The notes under the pieces: model-generated
Database searches by the model: none
Told to the model about the DNA's origin: nothing
What the model saw: the letters and a program-made list of their open reading frames with translations, nothing else
Made by a program: the position numbers and the translations under genes
NCBI GenBank assembly: GCA_002374095.1
Contig: DFKY01000021.1
Coordinates: 1 to 26,093 of the forward strand
DNA from: Lachnospiraceae bacterium UBA3633
GTDB taxonomy: Bacteria > Bacillota > Clostridia > Lachnospirales > Lachnospiraceae
Direction: 5' to 3'
Length of the DNA stretch: 26,093 nucleotides
Shown: positions 16,229 to 25,242 of the stretch, piece after piece
How the letters are laid out: every line of letters begins with the position of its first letter
Numbering within the stretch: position 1 is the stretch's first letter

Positions 16229-16672
16229 ATGGCATATAGTGAAAAAGTAAAAGATCATTATACGAATCCACGAAATGTGGGCGTTATAGAAAATGCATCT
16301 GGAGTTGGAACTGTTGGCAATGCAAAGTGTGGCGATATAATGAGAATGTATCTTGACATAGATGATAGCACAGGCATTATAAAAGATTGTAAGTTCAAAA
16401 CTTTTGGATGTGGTGCAGCAGTTGCGACGAGTAGTATGGCTACAGAGATGGTTAAAGGAAAGACTATAGAAGAGGCACTAAAGGTAACCAATAAAGCTGT
16501 CATGGAAGCACTTGATGGACTTCCACCAGTTAAGATGCATTGTTCACTTCTTGCTGAAGAAGCTATACATGCAGCACTTTGGGATTATGCAGAAAAGCAT
16601 GGTATAAAGATTGAAGGGCTTAAAAAACCAGTGAACGATATAGAAGAATTGGAAGATGAAGACGAATTCTAA
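16229..16672 (+). CDS. nifU: Fe-S cluster scaffold protein, NifU/IscU type
   Basis: This 147-residue scaffold receives sulfur from NifS and assembles Fe-S clusters before transfer to target proteins. The length fits the short clostridial NifU, which has only the IscU-like domain. The cluster ligands are visible: Cys34 and Asp36 in NAKCGDIM, Cys61 in FGCGAAVATSSM and Cys105 in KMHCSLLAEEAI. AAAGGAG at 16216-16222 supports the ATG. It lies 45 bases after nifS, and its last 17 bases overlap the start of recJ. The acidic C-terminal tail (IEELEDEDEF) is encoded within that overlap and just before it. Confidence 0.95.
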   Translation: MAYSEKVKDHYTNPRNVGVIENASGVGTVGNAKCGDIMRMYLDIDDSTGIIKDCKFKTFGCGAAVATSSMATEMVKGKTIEEALKVTNKAVMEALDGLPPVKMHCSLLAEEAIHAALWDYAEKHGIKIEGLKKPVNDIEELEDEDEF

Positions 16673-18365
16673 TTTCGTAATTTACAATAAAAAAAAGAAT
16701 GTAAAAGAGATATCACAGAAGTTTGGGATTACACCCCTTACTTCTGTTATTTTATGTAATAGGGATATATATAAGGATGATGAGATACGAAAGATTCTAT
16801 CAGAAAATCTATCTGATCTAAATGAAGCAAAACTTCTCCCTGATGTGGATAAGGCTTGTGAGATACTAAAAAAATATATAGAAGAAAAAAAGAGCATCCG
16901 CATAGTCGGAGATTATGATGTAGATGGGGTATGCTCTACTTATATATTATATGATAGCATAAAAAAACTTGGTGGCAATGTGAGTTATTATATACCTGAC
17001 AGATTTAGAGATGGCTATGGTATAAATTTAAGAATCATTGATGAGGCTATAAAAGACAATGTAAAGCTTATAATTACTTGTGATAATGGTATAGCAGCAA
17101 ATGATCAGATAAGTTATGCGAAAAAAAATGGAATAGAAGTCATAGTGACGGATCATCATGATATAGGGATACTTCCAAGAAATGCATCTGCGATAGTTGA
17201 CCCAAAAAGAAAGGATGTAGAGACAATGTATCCATTTGACGGTATATGTGGTGCGGTAGTCGCTATGAAATTTGTGGTTCGATACTACGAGTTATATAAA
17301 AGTAATGTGAAAGATGTTTTAGATACTTATATTGATTTTGCAATGATAGCTACTGTGAGCGACATCATGCCACTTGTCAATGAAAATCATATAATAGTGA
17401 AGTATGGACTTAAGTCTATACTCAACACTAAAAATGCCGGTCTAAAAAAACTTATTGAACTTTCGGGGATAGATTTAAGTGTTAAATCTCTGACCACTTA
17501 TCATATAGGATTTATAATTGGACCACTTATCAATGCAGCAGGTCGTATGGATAGTGCCTGCATCGCACTTAAACTTTTTTTGTCAGATGATGAAGAAGAG
17601 GTTGACAATTTAGCCAAATCATTGAAAGAATTAAATGATGAAAGAAAGATGATGACAGATAGTGGCACAAAGCTTGCACTTAATCTTGTCAAAGAAAAAT
17701 TTATTGATGATAAAGTTTTGGTTATATATATAGAAGGGCTCCATGAGCAAGTGGCTGGTATTGTAGCTGGACGAGTAAAGGATAGCTACAATAAACCAGT
17801 TATAGTTTTGACAGATACCACTGAAGAAAAAATACTGAAGGCAAGTTGTAGATCTATAGAAGCTTATGATATATTTGAGGCATTAAATCGTCATAGAGAT
17901 ATGCTGGTTAAATTTGGCGGACATAAACTTGCAGCAGGTTTTTCAATTGAAGAAGATAAAGTGGATATGCTTAGAAAACTTTTAAATGCTGAGTGCAATT
18001 TGTCACAAAGTGATTTTGAAAAAAAGGTGTATATAGATGCAGAATTACCATTTTATATGATCAATGAAGAAATTATAAAAGATATAGAAAAAATAGAACC
18101 ATATGGACAAAGTTTTTCAAGACCGCTTTTTGCTACACGTGATGTAAAAGTAAAGGTAATGAATATATATGGCAATGACAAGAATGTAGTAAGGCTTTCT
18201 TTTACTAAAGATAATAATGTGCGATATGGAGTCATTTTTGAGGAAGCATCTATAATTGAGGATAGGCTTTGTGGCAATGACTCTATTGATATAGTGTATT
18301 ACCCTAAAATAAATGATTATAAAGGCACAAAATCTATTGAAATCAATTTGCAGAACTATAGGTAG
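16656..18365 (+). CDS. recJ: single-strand DNA exonuclease RecJ
   Basis: RecJ degrades single-stranded DNA 5' to 3' in recombination, mismatch and base-excision repair. The 569-residue length fits. The DHH phosphoesterase motifs are clear: VGDYDVDGVCST (motif I), TCDNGIAA, VTDHHD (motif III) and, later, GPLINAAGRMDSA. The DHHA1 domain follows, with HEQVAGIVAGRVKD and FGGHKLAAGFS, and then a C-terminal OB-like part. The start overlaps nifU by 17 bases. GGAAG touches the ATG directly, so translation probably depends on coupling with nifU; the next in-frame Met is too far downstream. No clear terminator follows. Confidence 0.95.
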   Translation: MKTNSNFVIYNKKKNVKEISQKFGITPLTSVILCNRDIYKDDEIRKILSENLSDLNEAKLLPDVDKACEILKKYIEEKKSIRIVGDYDVDGVCSTYILYDSIKKLGGNVSYYIPDRFRDGYGINLRIIDEAIKDNVKLIITCDNGIAANDQISYAKKNGIEVIVTDHHDIGILPRNASAIVDPKRKDVETMYPFDGICGAVVAMKFVVRYYELYKSNVKDVLDTYIDFAMIATVSDIMPLVNENHIIVKYGLKSILNTKNAGLKKLIELSGIDLSVKSLTTYHIGFIIGPLINAAGRMDSACIALKLFLSDDEEEVDNLAKSLKELNDERKMMTDSGTKLALNLVKEKFIDDKVLVIYIEGLHEQVAGIVAGRVKDSYNKPVIVLTDTTEEKILKASCRSIEAYDIFEALNRHRDMLVKFGGHKLAAGFSIEEDKVDMLRKLLNAECNLSQSDFEKKVYIDAELPFYMINEEIIKDIEKIEPYGQSFSRPLFATRDVKVKVMNIYGNDKNVVRLSFTKDNNVRYGVIFEEASIIEDRLCGNDSIDIVYYPKINDYKGTKSIEINLQNYR

Positions 18366-18430
18366 GTGAAAATAAGCTGAATTTAGGCGATATTTGCCAC
18401 AAAATAGCCACAAATAGATCGATAAAAAAG

Positions 18431-18459
18431 TTGCAAATAATGCCATTTTATATTATAAT
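18431..18459 (+). promoter_or_regulatory. promoter of the cell-wall-repeat protein gene
   Basis: TTGCAA (18431-18436), a 17-base spacer and a perfect TATAAT (18454-18459) predict a start near 18466 and a leader of about 127 bases before the ATG at 18593. Confidence 0.65.
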
Positions 18460-18519
18460 TATCATTAATTATGTAGTTTGTTGAAAATGCGAAAACTATG
18501 TAATTTATGTTGTTATGTG

Positions 18520-18542
18520 GACTTAAAATTGAGTTTTAAGTC
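18520..18542 (+). promoter_or_regulatory. leader inverted repeat
   Basis: A perfect 9-bp inverted repeat, GACTTAAAA (18520-18528) and TTTTAAGTC (18534-18542), with a 5-base loop lies in the predicted leader. It has no U-run behind it and is too AT-rich for a terminator. It may be an operator or a leader structure. Confidence 0.4.
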
Positions 18543-18592
18543 TATTAAGTGTTGTGTGTGAAGATTTTTATGTTGGTAAGAGGTTATATAAT

Positions 18593-20677
18593 ATGAAACA
18601 AAAAAGAGCTTTATCGATTTTTGTGATTATATCCTTACTTTTTGGTATGACAAGCATTTCGTTTGCTGATCCTACTGAGGATTTGCATACTGGAGAAATA
18701 CCTGCAAGTCTTACTGGCGGAGTTAAGGGACCGAAAGTAGAGGAATATTATCATTACAAAGAAGACAAAGTTTATAAGCCGGGAAGTTTAGGTGCTGATG
18801 TAGATTTATCTCAAGTTGGTAAGGGATTATTTTATGATGGCACAGATTTTTACTTTTTTGTGGATACTGGTATAATGGCTACAAACTTTATGTACAACAT
18901 TGAAGGCGATAGGTTTTTCTTTGGTGATGATGGCAAGATGATTAGAAATGAACTTATAAGTTACAACGATGAATTATATTATTTTGATGCCAATGGTGCT
19001 ATGTACAAAAATCGTTGGTATAGTGATGAGTCAATAGATGTATCAGATAATACTATATCATATACAGATTATTATTTTGGACCTACAGGTAGAGCTTATA
19101 GAGCATCAGCAACAGTTGGACTAGTTATAAAGACAATTGAAGGCGAAAGATACGGATTTAATGCAGATGGTGAAAAACTTGAAGGATACTATGATCAAAA
19201 TGGTGTGAAGCAGGATCCAGAAGAATTACCTGCATACGAAGATTGTGTATATTACTTTGACCCAGAAGAAAATGGTGCAGCTTGTAAAGGATGGCACTAT
19301 TATGAGGGAACTGAAAGAGGTAGTGAGTACGACAGCAATGAAGAAATAGTTTTATATTTTGATGAGAAGACATGTAGAAAAGTTGCGGCTAAAGTATCTG
19401 CAACTGACACTGAAAGAGCAGTAAGCAGAATTATAGATGGACAGAGATATGCATTTGATGCCAATGGCGTAAGAAAAAATAGTTGGTATTCTACTGAACC
19501 AGGACTTGCGACAAAGTCTAATATGAAGTTTTTTGACGAGGAAAATGACGGCTATCTTTCAAAGGGTTGGTTATATGCTGTACCTGGTGCTTACTCTAAA
19601 AATGGCGAAGATCTTATACTTGAGGTCAATAAAAAGAAACATACCAATGAAGAAGGCGCATGGTTCTATGCAGGCTCTAATGGTAACATATTAAAAAAGA
19701 CAATAAGAAGAATTGGAAATTATACATATGCATTTGATGATGATGGGGTTATGCAAGAAGAAGCACTCGTTCGAGTAAAGAACGGAGTCTTTGTAAAGTC
19801 ATATCCAGTAGGAGATTTGACAAGAGCAAATGTAATACTTGATCCAAACGAGACAGGCGGTAACGCTGACCCAGATCCAGATGGAGTAAGCGATCCTGTA
19901 ACACTTGACGAGAAAAAAGGTATATTGAAGGTAAGTGAAGGCGAACAGTGGATGTACTTTGGTAGTGCCAGTGATGAGGCTGATGAGAACGACCCAAGAA
20001 TAGGAGCTCAATGTAAGCTCAATGCTCAAGTAAAATTATCACTTAAAGATAGTAATGCATACTTTATCGCGACAACTTATGGTGGATACACAAAGGTTGA
20101 TCTTGGCACAAGTACAACTGCTGGTACAGGTATGACAACAGTGCTTGAGAGAGGCAATAGATATATACAAAATGGTATAGTTCTTAGAGCTGATAAAGAT
20201 ACAGATAATATAGGCATAATTAGAATGTCACCATCAAGAACTTCATTTGATATAACTATTCCAGATCATAGTAATGCACAAAAGCATATTGCTGGTGACT
20301 ATTATGAATTTCGTGTAGTGGATTCAAACGGTTCACTTTTGACTAATGAAAATAAATCAATTAAAGATAAACAAGGGATGTATGTCTTGTTAGGACCTGG
20401 TGGTCAGTTCTTGGGTTACTATCCTTATGAGATTAAGTATTATAAAAAGACGCCAGGCAACCTTAAAGATGTAAATGGCAACCCAGTAGCTGCAAGTGAT
20501 AGTCCTTGTTGGGCATATAGAGATTCGGGTGAAAAAAGATGGGTATATGGTTTACCATCTGAGTCAGACCGCCAAGAAGTTACATCACTCTATCTTAATT
20601 TCAACGAGACAAGTTCACTTGGAAGTGGCACGAACTTTGGACCATATGAATATGGTATAGCATCAGAACTATATTAA
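18593..20677 (+). CDS. secreted protein with N-terminal cell-wall repeats
   Basis: A 694-residue exported protein. The signal peptide (MKQKRALSIF onward, cleavage near SFA-25) fixes the start at 18593; an in-frame GTG at 18554 would add 13 residues ahead of the basic region and has no ribosome binding site, whereas AAGAGG at 18578-18583 serves the ATG. Residues about 60-400 hold choline-binding-like cell-wall repeats (YYFDANGAMYKNRWY, YAFDANGVRKNSWYS, YAFDDDGVM), some irregular and separated by long inserts. The C-terminal 280 residues or so, with MYVLLGPGGQFLGYYPYEI near the end, form a domain I do not recognise. The arrangement is the reverse of the two larger surface proteins, where such repeats are C-terminal. 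It is probably wall-associated. Confidence 0.8.
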   Translation: MKQKRALSIFVIISLLFGMTSISFADPTEDLHTGEIPASLTGGVKGPKVEEYYHYKEDKVYKPGSLGADVDLSQVGKGLFYDGTDFYFFVDTGIMATNFMYNIEGDRFFFGDDGKMIRNELISYNDELYYFDANGAMYKNRWYSDESIDVSDNTISYTDYYFGPTGRAYRASATVGLVIKTIEGERYGFNADGEKLEGYYDQNGVKQDPEELPAYEDCVYYFDPEENGAACKGWHYYEGTERGSEYDSNEEIVLYFDEKTCRKVAAKVSATDTERAVSRIIDGQRYAFDANGVRKNSWYSTEPGLATKSNMKFFDEENDGYLSKGWLYAVPGAYSKNGEDLILEVNKKKHTNEEGAWFYAGSNGNILKKTIRRIGNYTYAFDDDGVMQEEALVRVKNGVFVKSYPVGDLTRANVILDPNETGGNADPDPDGVSDPVTLDEKKGILKVSEGEQWMYFGSASDEADENDPRIGAQCKLNAQVKLSLKDSNAYFIATTYGGYTKVDLGTSTTAGTGMTTVLERGNRYIQNGIVLRADKDTDNIGIIRMSPSRTSFDITIPDHSNAQKHIAGDYYEFRVVDSNGSLLTNENKSIKDKQGMYVLLGPGGQFLGYYPYEIKYYKKTPGNLKDVNGNPVAASDSPCWAYRDSGEKRWVYGLPSESDRQEVTSLYLNFNETSSLGSGTNFGPYEYGIASELY

Positions 20678-20764
20678 ACTGCCACATAATTAATAGATTT
20701 TGGACATAAAGTTTTCATAATTAAGGGCTATAATATCTATGTTGGGTTATTGGAAGGAGAATTA

Positions 20765-21409
20765 ATGAAAGATAAAAGAATAGTTCTACTTACAATTTTT
20801 GCATTGATTATGAGTACAGTACCGACATTTTCTGCTACTGTTCTTAAAGAAAAAGAAGAAGCATCACTATTTAAGAAAGATAGTATATATTCTGAGATAG
20901 AAGAGACGACCGCACAAGCAGCAGATATCAAAAAAACTGATGAAAGCGGGTTTGTACAAAATGATGAAGCTGCAAATAGGTTTACCGCGGTTACAGCTAC
21001 AAAGAATGGCAATACATATACTAATAAATGGTCTAATTACAAGATAACATTTAACCATGCGATTCATTCTGCCAATGATAATTATGATTTTAGCGCAGAG
21101 GGTATAAAATATGATTTCGCTGTATACTTTGATGATTATAGCCGTATGGCTGTGTATTATACGAGACTTGCACGAGATCTAAATATTATATGTGCAAACT
21201 TTGCTCCAAAAGCTGTACCTGATGATGTAGAGATAGCAGGAGCTACATACAAGCATGTGTCACTCGATGTTCCTTATCCATATGGCGTAGAGAAGTATAA
21301 TTATTACTTCAGAAATGTGGATGGAAAGCTGATGGTGATAGAGACATATCATGAAGACAAATACGATATATGTCGAAAATATATAGACAAGTTTACAAAA
21401 GCAGAGTAA
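20765..21409 (+). CDS. small secreted protein of unknown function
   Basis: A 214-residue protein with a signal peptide (MKDKRIVLLTIFALIMSTVP, cleavage near FSA-24), then a charged spacer (about 28-65) and a globular part (about 68-214) with many Tyr and Asp residues (NKWSNYKITFNHAI, YDFAVYFDDYSRMAVYY, YNYYFRNVDGKLMVIETYH). I do not recognise the family and see no catalytic motif. AAGGAG at 20754-20759 with a 5-base spacer picks the ATG at 20765 rather than the in-frame TTG at 20750. A TATAAT at 20729-20734 may be its -10 box, without a clear -35. It ends at a terminator just before secDF. Confidence 0.7.
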   Translation: MKDKRIVLLTIFALIMSTVPTFSATVLKEKEEASLFKKDSIYSEIEETTAQAADIKKTDESGFVQNDEAANRFTAVTATKNGNTYTNKWSNYKITFNHAIHSANDNYDFSAEGIKYDFAVYFDDYSRMAVYYTRLARDLNIICANFAPKAVPDDVEIAGATYKHVSLDVPYPYGVEKYNYYFRNVDGKLMVIETYHEDKYDICRKYIDKFTKAE

Positions 21410-21415
21410 AGATAT

Positions 21416-21443
21416 AAAAGCTCCACGAAGATGGAGCTTTTTT
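21416..21443 (+). terminator. Rho-independent terminator before secDF
   Basis: The stem AAAAGCTCC (21416-21424) pairs with GGAGCTTTT (21433-21441) around an 8-base loop, followed by more T residues. It ends only 2 bases before the secDF ribosome binding site (GGGGGAG, 21446-21452). Confidence 0.88.
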
Positions 21444-21459
21444 AAGGGGGAGTTATAAA

Positions 21460-24051
21460 ATGAGAAATGTAGGACGTGGCATAGTGAAAATAATCGTTAT
21501 ACTAGCACTTATTGCAGGAGCTGTATATATAGGAAGGCTGTCTATGCCAGACATAAATCTAGGACTTGATCTTGCTGGAGGAGTATCAATAACTTATGAG
21601 GCTGGTACAGAAAGTCCGACAGATGAAGAGATGAACGATTCTGTTTATAAACTCCAACTAAAATCACAAGATTATTCAACAGAAGCAGAAGTATATAGAG
21701 AAGGTAGTAATAAAATTAATATTGATATACCTGGTGTAAGTGATGCAAATGCGATACTTGAAGAGCTTGGAAAGCCAGGAACTTTATACTTTGTAGAGGA
21801 AGATTTGTTGAGTTGGCCTATCCGTGCTACTGACAGCGAGATAGCAACTGATAGTGAGATAGCTACAGATAGTATAGTAGATGATGAAGCATCAGGTGAA
21901 GTGAGTGGTCATACAGGCACAGAGAAAGGTAATAGTAGCAATGCTTCTTCTGATTCAAGTAATGTACTTGGTGACAATGTACATATAGAAGGTGCAAATG
22001 TATATCAGAATCCTGATGGTTCTATTCAGATAGGTGGTACTCCAGAAGAAGGAGCAGTACTTACTGACACTGGAAATAGCAACATACTTAATCTCGCTAC
22101 AGATAGCGAATACAATAACCTTGCTACAAATAGTGTGCTTGATGCAGATATGCCAAATTATGATTTTACTAAACCACCAATTTTTGATAAGACAAGCGAA
22201 CAGATAATTGATGGTAATATGATTACTTCTGCTCGTGGTGGTATGGTTCAAGATAATTATGGACAGACTCAGTATGTAGTAGATCTTGCATTTACTGATG
22301 AGGGTAAAGAAAGATTTGCAAAAGCTACAGAGAGAAGCATAGGACGTCCTATATATATCATTTATAATGATGAGATTATATCATTCCCTACGGTACAATC
22401 TGTTATAACAGATGGTAGAGCACAGATTACAGGTATGGGTGACCTTGAATCATCAGAAAGACTTGCATCAACTATAAGAATTGGTGCGATGAAACTTCCA
22501 CTCAATATCTTAAGATCCAATGTTGTAGGAGCAAAGCTTGGACAAGATGCTATAGCAACATCACTTCGTGCTGGACTTATAGGCTTTGGAATAATCTGTG
22601 TATTTATGATAGCATTTTATTTACTCCCAGGACTTGCAGCATCTCTTGCACTTACTATGTATGTAGGACTTACACTTTTCCTTATACAAAGTTTTGGCAT
22701 AACTCTTACACTTCCTGGTATAGCTGGTATTATACTTTCTATTGGTATGGCTGTTGATGCCAATGTCATTATCTTCACTCGTATCAAAGAAGAAATAGGA
22801 TCTGGCAAGAATACACGGACTGCGGTAAAAGAAGGTTTTAATAAAGCGTTGTCTGCCATTATTGATGGCAACATCACTACTCTTATAGCAGCAGTAGTTC
22901 TAAATTGGAAAGGCACAGGTAGCATAAAAGGCTTTGCAGCAACTCTTGCTTTAGGTATAGTGCTTTCTATGTTTACTGCACTTTTTGTAACGAGATTTAT
23001 AATCAATGCTCTTCTTGATTTAGGACTAGACAATGAAAAGCTCTATGGCAAGAAAGTTGATAAGAAGATAATTAGTTTTGTAGGATTTAGAAAAGTATCT
23101 TATGTGATATCAGTTGCACTTATAGTTATAGGTATAGCATTTGTAGGTATCAACGCAAGTAGAGGACTTGGAGGTTTCAACTATGGTCTTGACTTTAGCG
23201 GTGGATCATCAACGAATGTTGAATTTAATGAAGATATGTCGCTTGCTGATATTGATGATAAAGTAGTGCCAATATTTGAGGATGTGACAGGAAGTCCCGA
23301 CATACAAGTTCAAAAAGTAGCAGGATCAAATGAAGTTATAATAAAATCTCGATTCTTGTCTCAAGAAGAGATGAAAGAATTATATGAGCGAATTGAAAGC
23401 GACTTTGATGTGGCAGAGGAAAGAATTAATACTGAAAATATCTCAGGAGCTGTATCTGTCGAGATGAGAAGAGATGCAGTAGTTGCAGTAATTATAGCTA
23501 CTATTCTTATGCTTATTTACATCTGGGTAAGATTTAAAGATATAAGATTTGCTGGGTCAGCAGTTATAGCACTTCTTCATGACTGTCTTGTGACTATAGG
23601 ATTTTATGCAGTATTTAGATGGACTGTTGATTCTACATTTATAGCTTGTATGCTTACTATAGTTGGTTACTCAATCAATGCTACTATAGTAATATTTGAT
23701 CGTGTGAGAGAAAATCTTGGAAGGATGCGTGGTGAGGATACAGATTACATAGTCAATACATCTATTACACAGACATTTACAAGATCTGTCAATACATCAA
23801 TTACAACTCTTATAATGGTTGTCGTATTATATATAATGGGTGTAAGTAGTATAAAATCATTTGCATTACCTCTTATTATAGGTATAGTATGTGGATGTTA
23901 CTCATCTGTATGCATAACGGGTCCGCTTTGGTTTGATCTGAAAAAGGCTGGGACAAAAAATGAAGTACCTTCTATGAAAAAAGCTGAAGTTCGTGTAGGT
24001 ACAGAAGAAACAAGTGATAAACCCGCAAAAATAAAAAAGAAGAAAAAATAA
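21460..24051 (+). CDS. secDF: SecDF fusion, protein-export membrane protein
   Basis: SecD and SecF form an RND-type membrane complex that uses the proton gradient to help pull proteins out through SecYEG. Here they are one 863-residue chain. The SecD half has TM1 (about 8-28), the signature LGLDLAGGVSI, the P1 domain and TM2-6 (from about 370, with GMAVDANVIIFTRIKEEI). The SecF half starts near 540 and has YGLDFSGGSS, then five membrane segments with GYSINATIVIFDRVRENL. The P1 domain carries a long low-complexity insertion (about 117-245) rich in Ser, Thr, Asp and Gly, with repeated ATDSEI units; the P1 sequence resumes near EQIIDGNMITSARGG. The C-terminus is Lys-rich. YajC is not seen. A terminator lies directly in front, leaving little room for its own promoter. 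Confidence 0.95.
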   Translation: MRNVGRGIVKIIVILALIAGAVYIGRLSMPDINLGLDLAGGVSITYEAGTESPTDEEMNDSVYKLQLKSQDYSTEAEVYREGSNKINIDIPGVSDANAILEELGKPGTLYFVEEDLLSWPIRATDSEIATDSEIATDSIVDDEASGEVSGHTGTEKGNSSNASSDSSNVLGDNVHIEGANVYQNPDGSIQIGGTPEEGAVLTDTGNSNILNLATDSEYNNLATNSVLDADMPNYDFTKPPIFDKTSEQIIDGNMITSARGGMVQDNYGQTQYVVDLAFTDEGKERFAKATERSIGRPIYIIYNDEIISFPTVQSVITDGRAQITGMGDLESSERLASTIRIGAMKLPLNILRSNVVGAKLGQDAIATSLRAGLIGFGIICVFMIAFYLLPGLAASLALTMYVGLTLFLIQSFGITLTLPGIAGIILSIGMAVDANVIIFTRIKEEIGSGKNTRTAVKEGFNKALSAIIDGNITTLIAAVVLNWKGTGSIKGFAATLALGIVLSMFTALFVTRFIINALLDLGLDNEKLYGKKVDKKIISFVGFRKVSYVISVALIVIGIAFVGINASRGLGGFNYGLDFSGGSSTNVEFNEDMSLADIDDKVVPIFEDVTGSPDIQVQKVAGSNEVIIKSRFLSQEEMKELYERIESDFDVAEERINTENISGAVSVEMRRDAVVAVIIATILMLIYIWVRFKDIRFAGSAVIALLHDCLVTIGFYAVFRWTVDSTFIACMLTIVGYSINATIVIFDRVRENLGRMRGEDTDYIVNTSITQTFTRSVNTSITTLIMVVVLYIMGVSSIKSFALPLIIGIVCGCYSSVCITGPLWFDLKKAGTKNEVPSMKKAEVRVGTEETSDKPAKIKKKKK
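21826..21879 (+). repeat. ATDSEI peptide repeat in the SecD insertion
   Basis: Three consecutive six-codon units encode ATDSEI, ATDSEI and ATDSIV (residues 123-140). Two further related units lie at 213-218 (ATDSEY) and 222-227 (ATNSVL). The codons differ at silent positions (GCT/GCA, ACT/ACA, GAC/GAT, AGC/AGT), so the peptide rather than the DNA is kept alike. Confidence 0.7.
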
Positions 24052-24057
24052 TAAGAT

Positions 24058-24085
24058 AAAAAGCGGACCTAAAGTCCGCTTTTTT
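24058..24085 (+). terminator. Rho-independent terminator after secDF
   Basis: GCGGAC (24063-24068) pairs with GTCCGC (24074-24079) around a 5-base loop, with five A residues before and six T residues after extending the stem. The T run ends 13 bases before the tgt start codon. Confidence 0.9.
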
Positions 24086-24098
24086 AAAATGATTAAAG

Positions 24099-25232
24099 AT
24101 GTATAAAATAATAGGAAAAGTTGGAAATGCAAAATCAGCCTCATTTGATACAGTCGATGGAATTATAGAGACACCATGCTTTATGAATGTGGGAACTGCT
24201 GCAGCAATAAAAGGAGCTGTATCGACAAGCGACCTAAAGAATATAGGGACAGAAGTTTTGCTTTGCAATACATACCATTTGCATCTAAAGACAGGGGATA
24301 CTCTTATAAAGAAACTCGGTGGCATAAAGAAATTTGCCAATTGGGATAGACCAACACTTACAGATAGTGGCGGCTTTCAAGTTTATTCACTTGTCTCGAC
24401 TGGAAGAAAGGTTAAAGAAGAAGGGGTTTACTTTAAGTCTTATATAGATGGAAGACCTGTATTTATGGGACCAGAAGAAAGTATGCAGATACAATCAAAT
24501 CTTGCATCTACTATAGCTATGGCATTTGATGAGTGCCCTCCAGCACTTGCAAGTTATGATTACATAAAACCTTCTGTAGAAAGGACGACAAGGTGGCTTG
24601 AAAGATGCATTGCAGAAAATAAAAGATTAAATGCTTTGGATGATACTATCAATAATAAACAATTGTTGTGGGGTATAAATCAAGGCGGTATCTTGGATGA
24701 TGTGCGAATAGAGCATGCCAAAGAAATAAGTAGATATGATTTAAGTGGTTATGCAATAGGTGGACTTGCAGTTGGAGAATCACATGAAGAGATGTATCAT
24801 ATACTTGATGTGACAGTGCCAAATCTTCCTCTTGACAAGCCTACGTATCTGATGGGAGTGGGAACTCCAGAGAATATCATAGAAAGTGTAGATAGAGGAG
24901 TTGACTTTTTTGACTGCGTATATCCAAGCAGAAATGGTAGGCATGGTCATGCATATACAAAGTATGGTAAACTCAATCTTTTAAATAAAATGTATGAAGA
25001 TGACGAGAAACCAATAGAAGAAGGATGCGAGTGCGAAGCATGTAAAAAGTATAGTCGTGCATATGTACGACACCTTCTTAAATCAAAAGAGATGCTTGGT
25101 ATGAGACTGCTTGTTATGCATAATCTTTATTATTATAATCACTTGATGGAGACGATAAGAGTAAGCATTAGAGATGGTAGCTGGGATATTGAAAAAAGAA
25201 AATTATTGGATGATTTAAACACATATAAATAG
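24099..25232 (+). CDS. tgt: tRNA-guanine transglycosylase
   Basis: Tgt swaps guanine-34 of GUN-anticodon tRNAs for preQ1 (or queuine) in queuosine synthesis. The 377 residues match the bacterial enzyme. Visible: TDSGGFQVYS with the general-base Asp89; MAFDECPP and GYAIGGLAVGES, the bacterial form of the base-binding pocket; the nucleophile in FFDCVYPSRNGRHGH (Asp272), where most bacterial enzymes read PTRNAR; and the zinc site Cys310, Cys312, Cys315 and His341. No good ribosome binding site precedes the ATG, and the secDF terminator ends 13 bases upstream, so how it is transcribed and translated is unclear. No queuosine synthesis genes are nearby, so a salvage role is possible but not shown. 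Many bacteria have tgt before yajC-secD-secF; here it follows secDF. Confidence 0.95.
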   Translation: MYKIIGKVGNAKSASFDTVDGIIETPCFMNVGTAAAIKGAVSTSDLKNIGTEVLLCNTYHLHLKTGDTLIKKLGGIKKFANWDRPTLTDSGGFQVYSLVSTGRKVKEEGVYFKSYIDGRPVFMGPEESMQIQSNLASTIAMAFDECPPALASYDYIKPSVERTTRWLERCIAENKRLNALDDTINNKQLLWGINQGGILDDVRIEHAKEISRYDLSGYAIGGLAVGESHEEMYHILDVTVPNLPLDKPTYLMGVGTPENIIESVDRGVDFFDCVYPSRNGRHGHAYTKYGKLNLLNKMYEDDEKPIEEGCECEACKKYSRAYVRHLLKSKEMLGMRLLVMHNLYYYNHLMETIRVSIRDGSWDIEKRKLLDDLNTYK

Positions 25233-25242
25233 AGAGGAATAT

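Noticed and set aside
18396..18416. Short tandem GCCACAAAATA / GCCACAAATA after recJ
   Set aside because: Two imperfect units only; too little to call an iteron or regulatory array.
24089..24106. Five-codon frame overlapping the tgt start
   Set aside because: Too short and without a ribosome binding site; likely chance.
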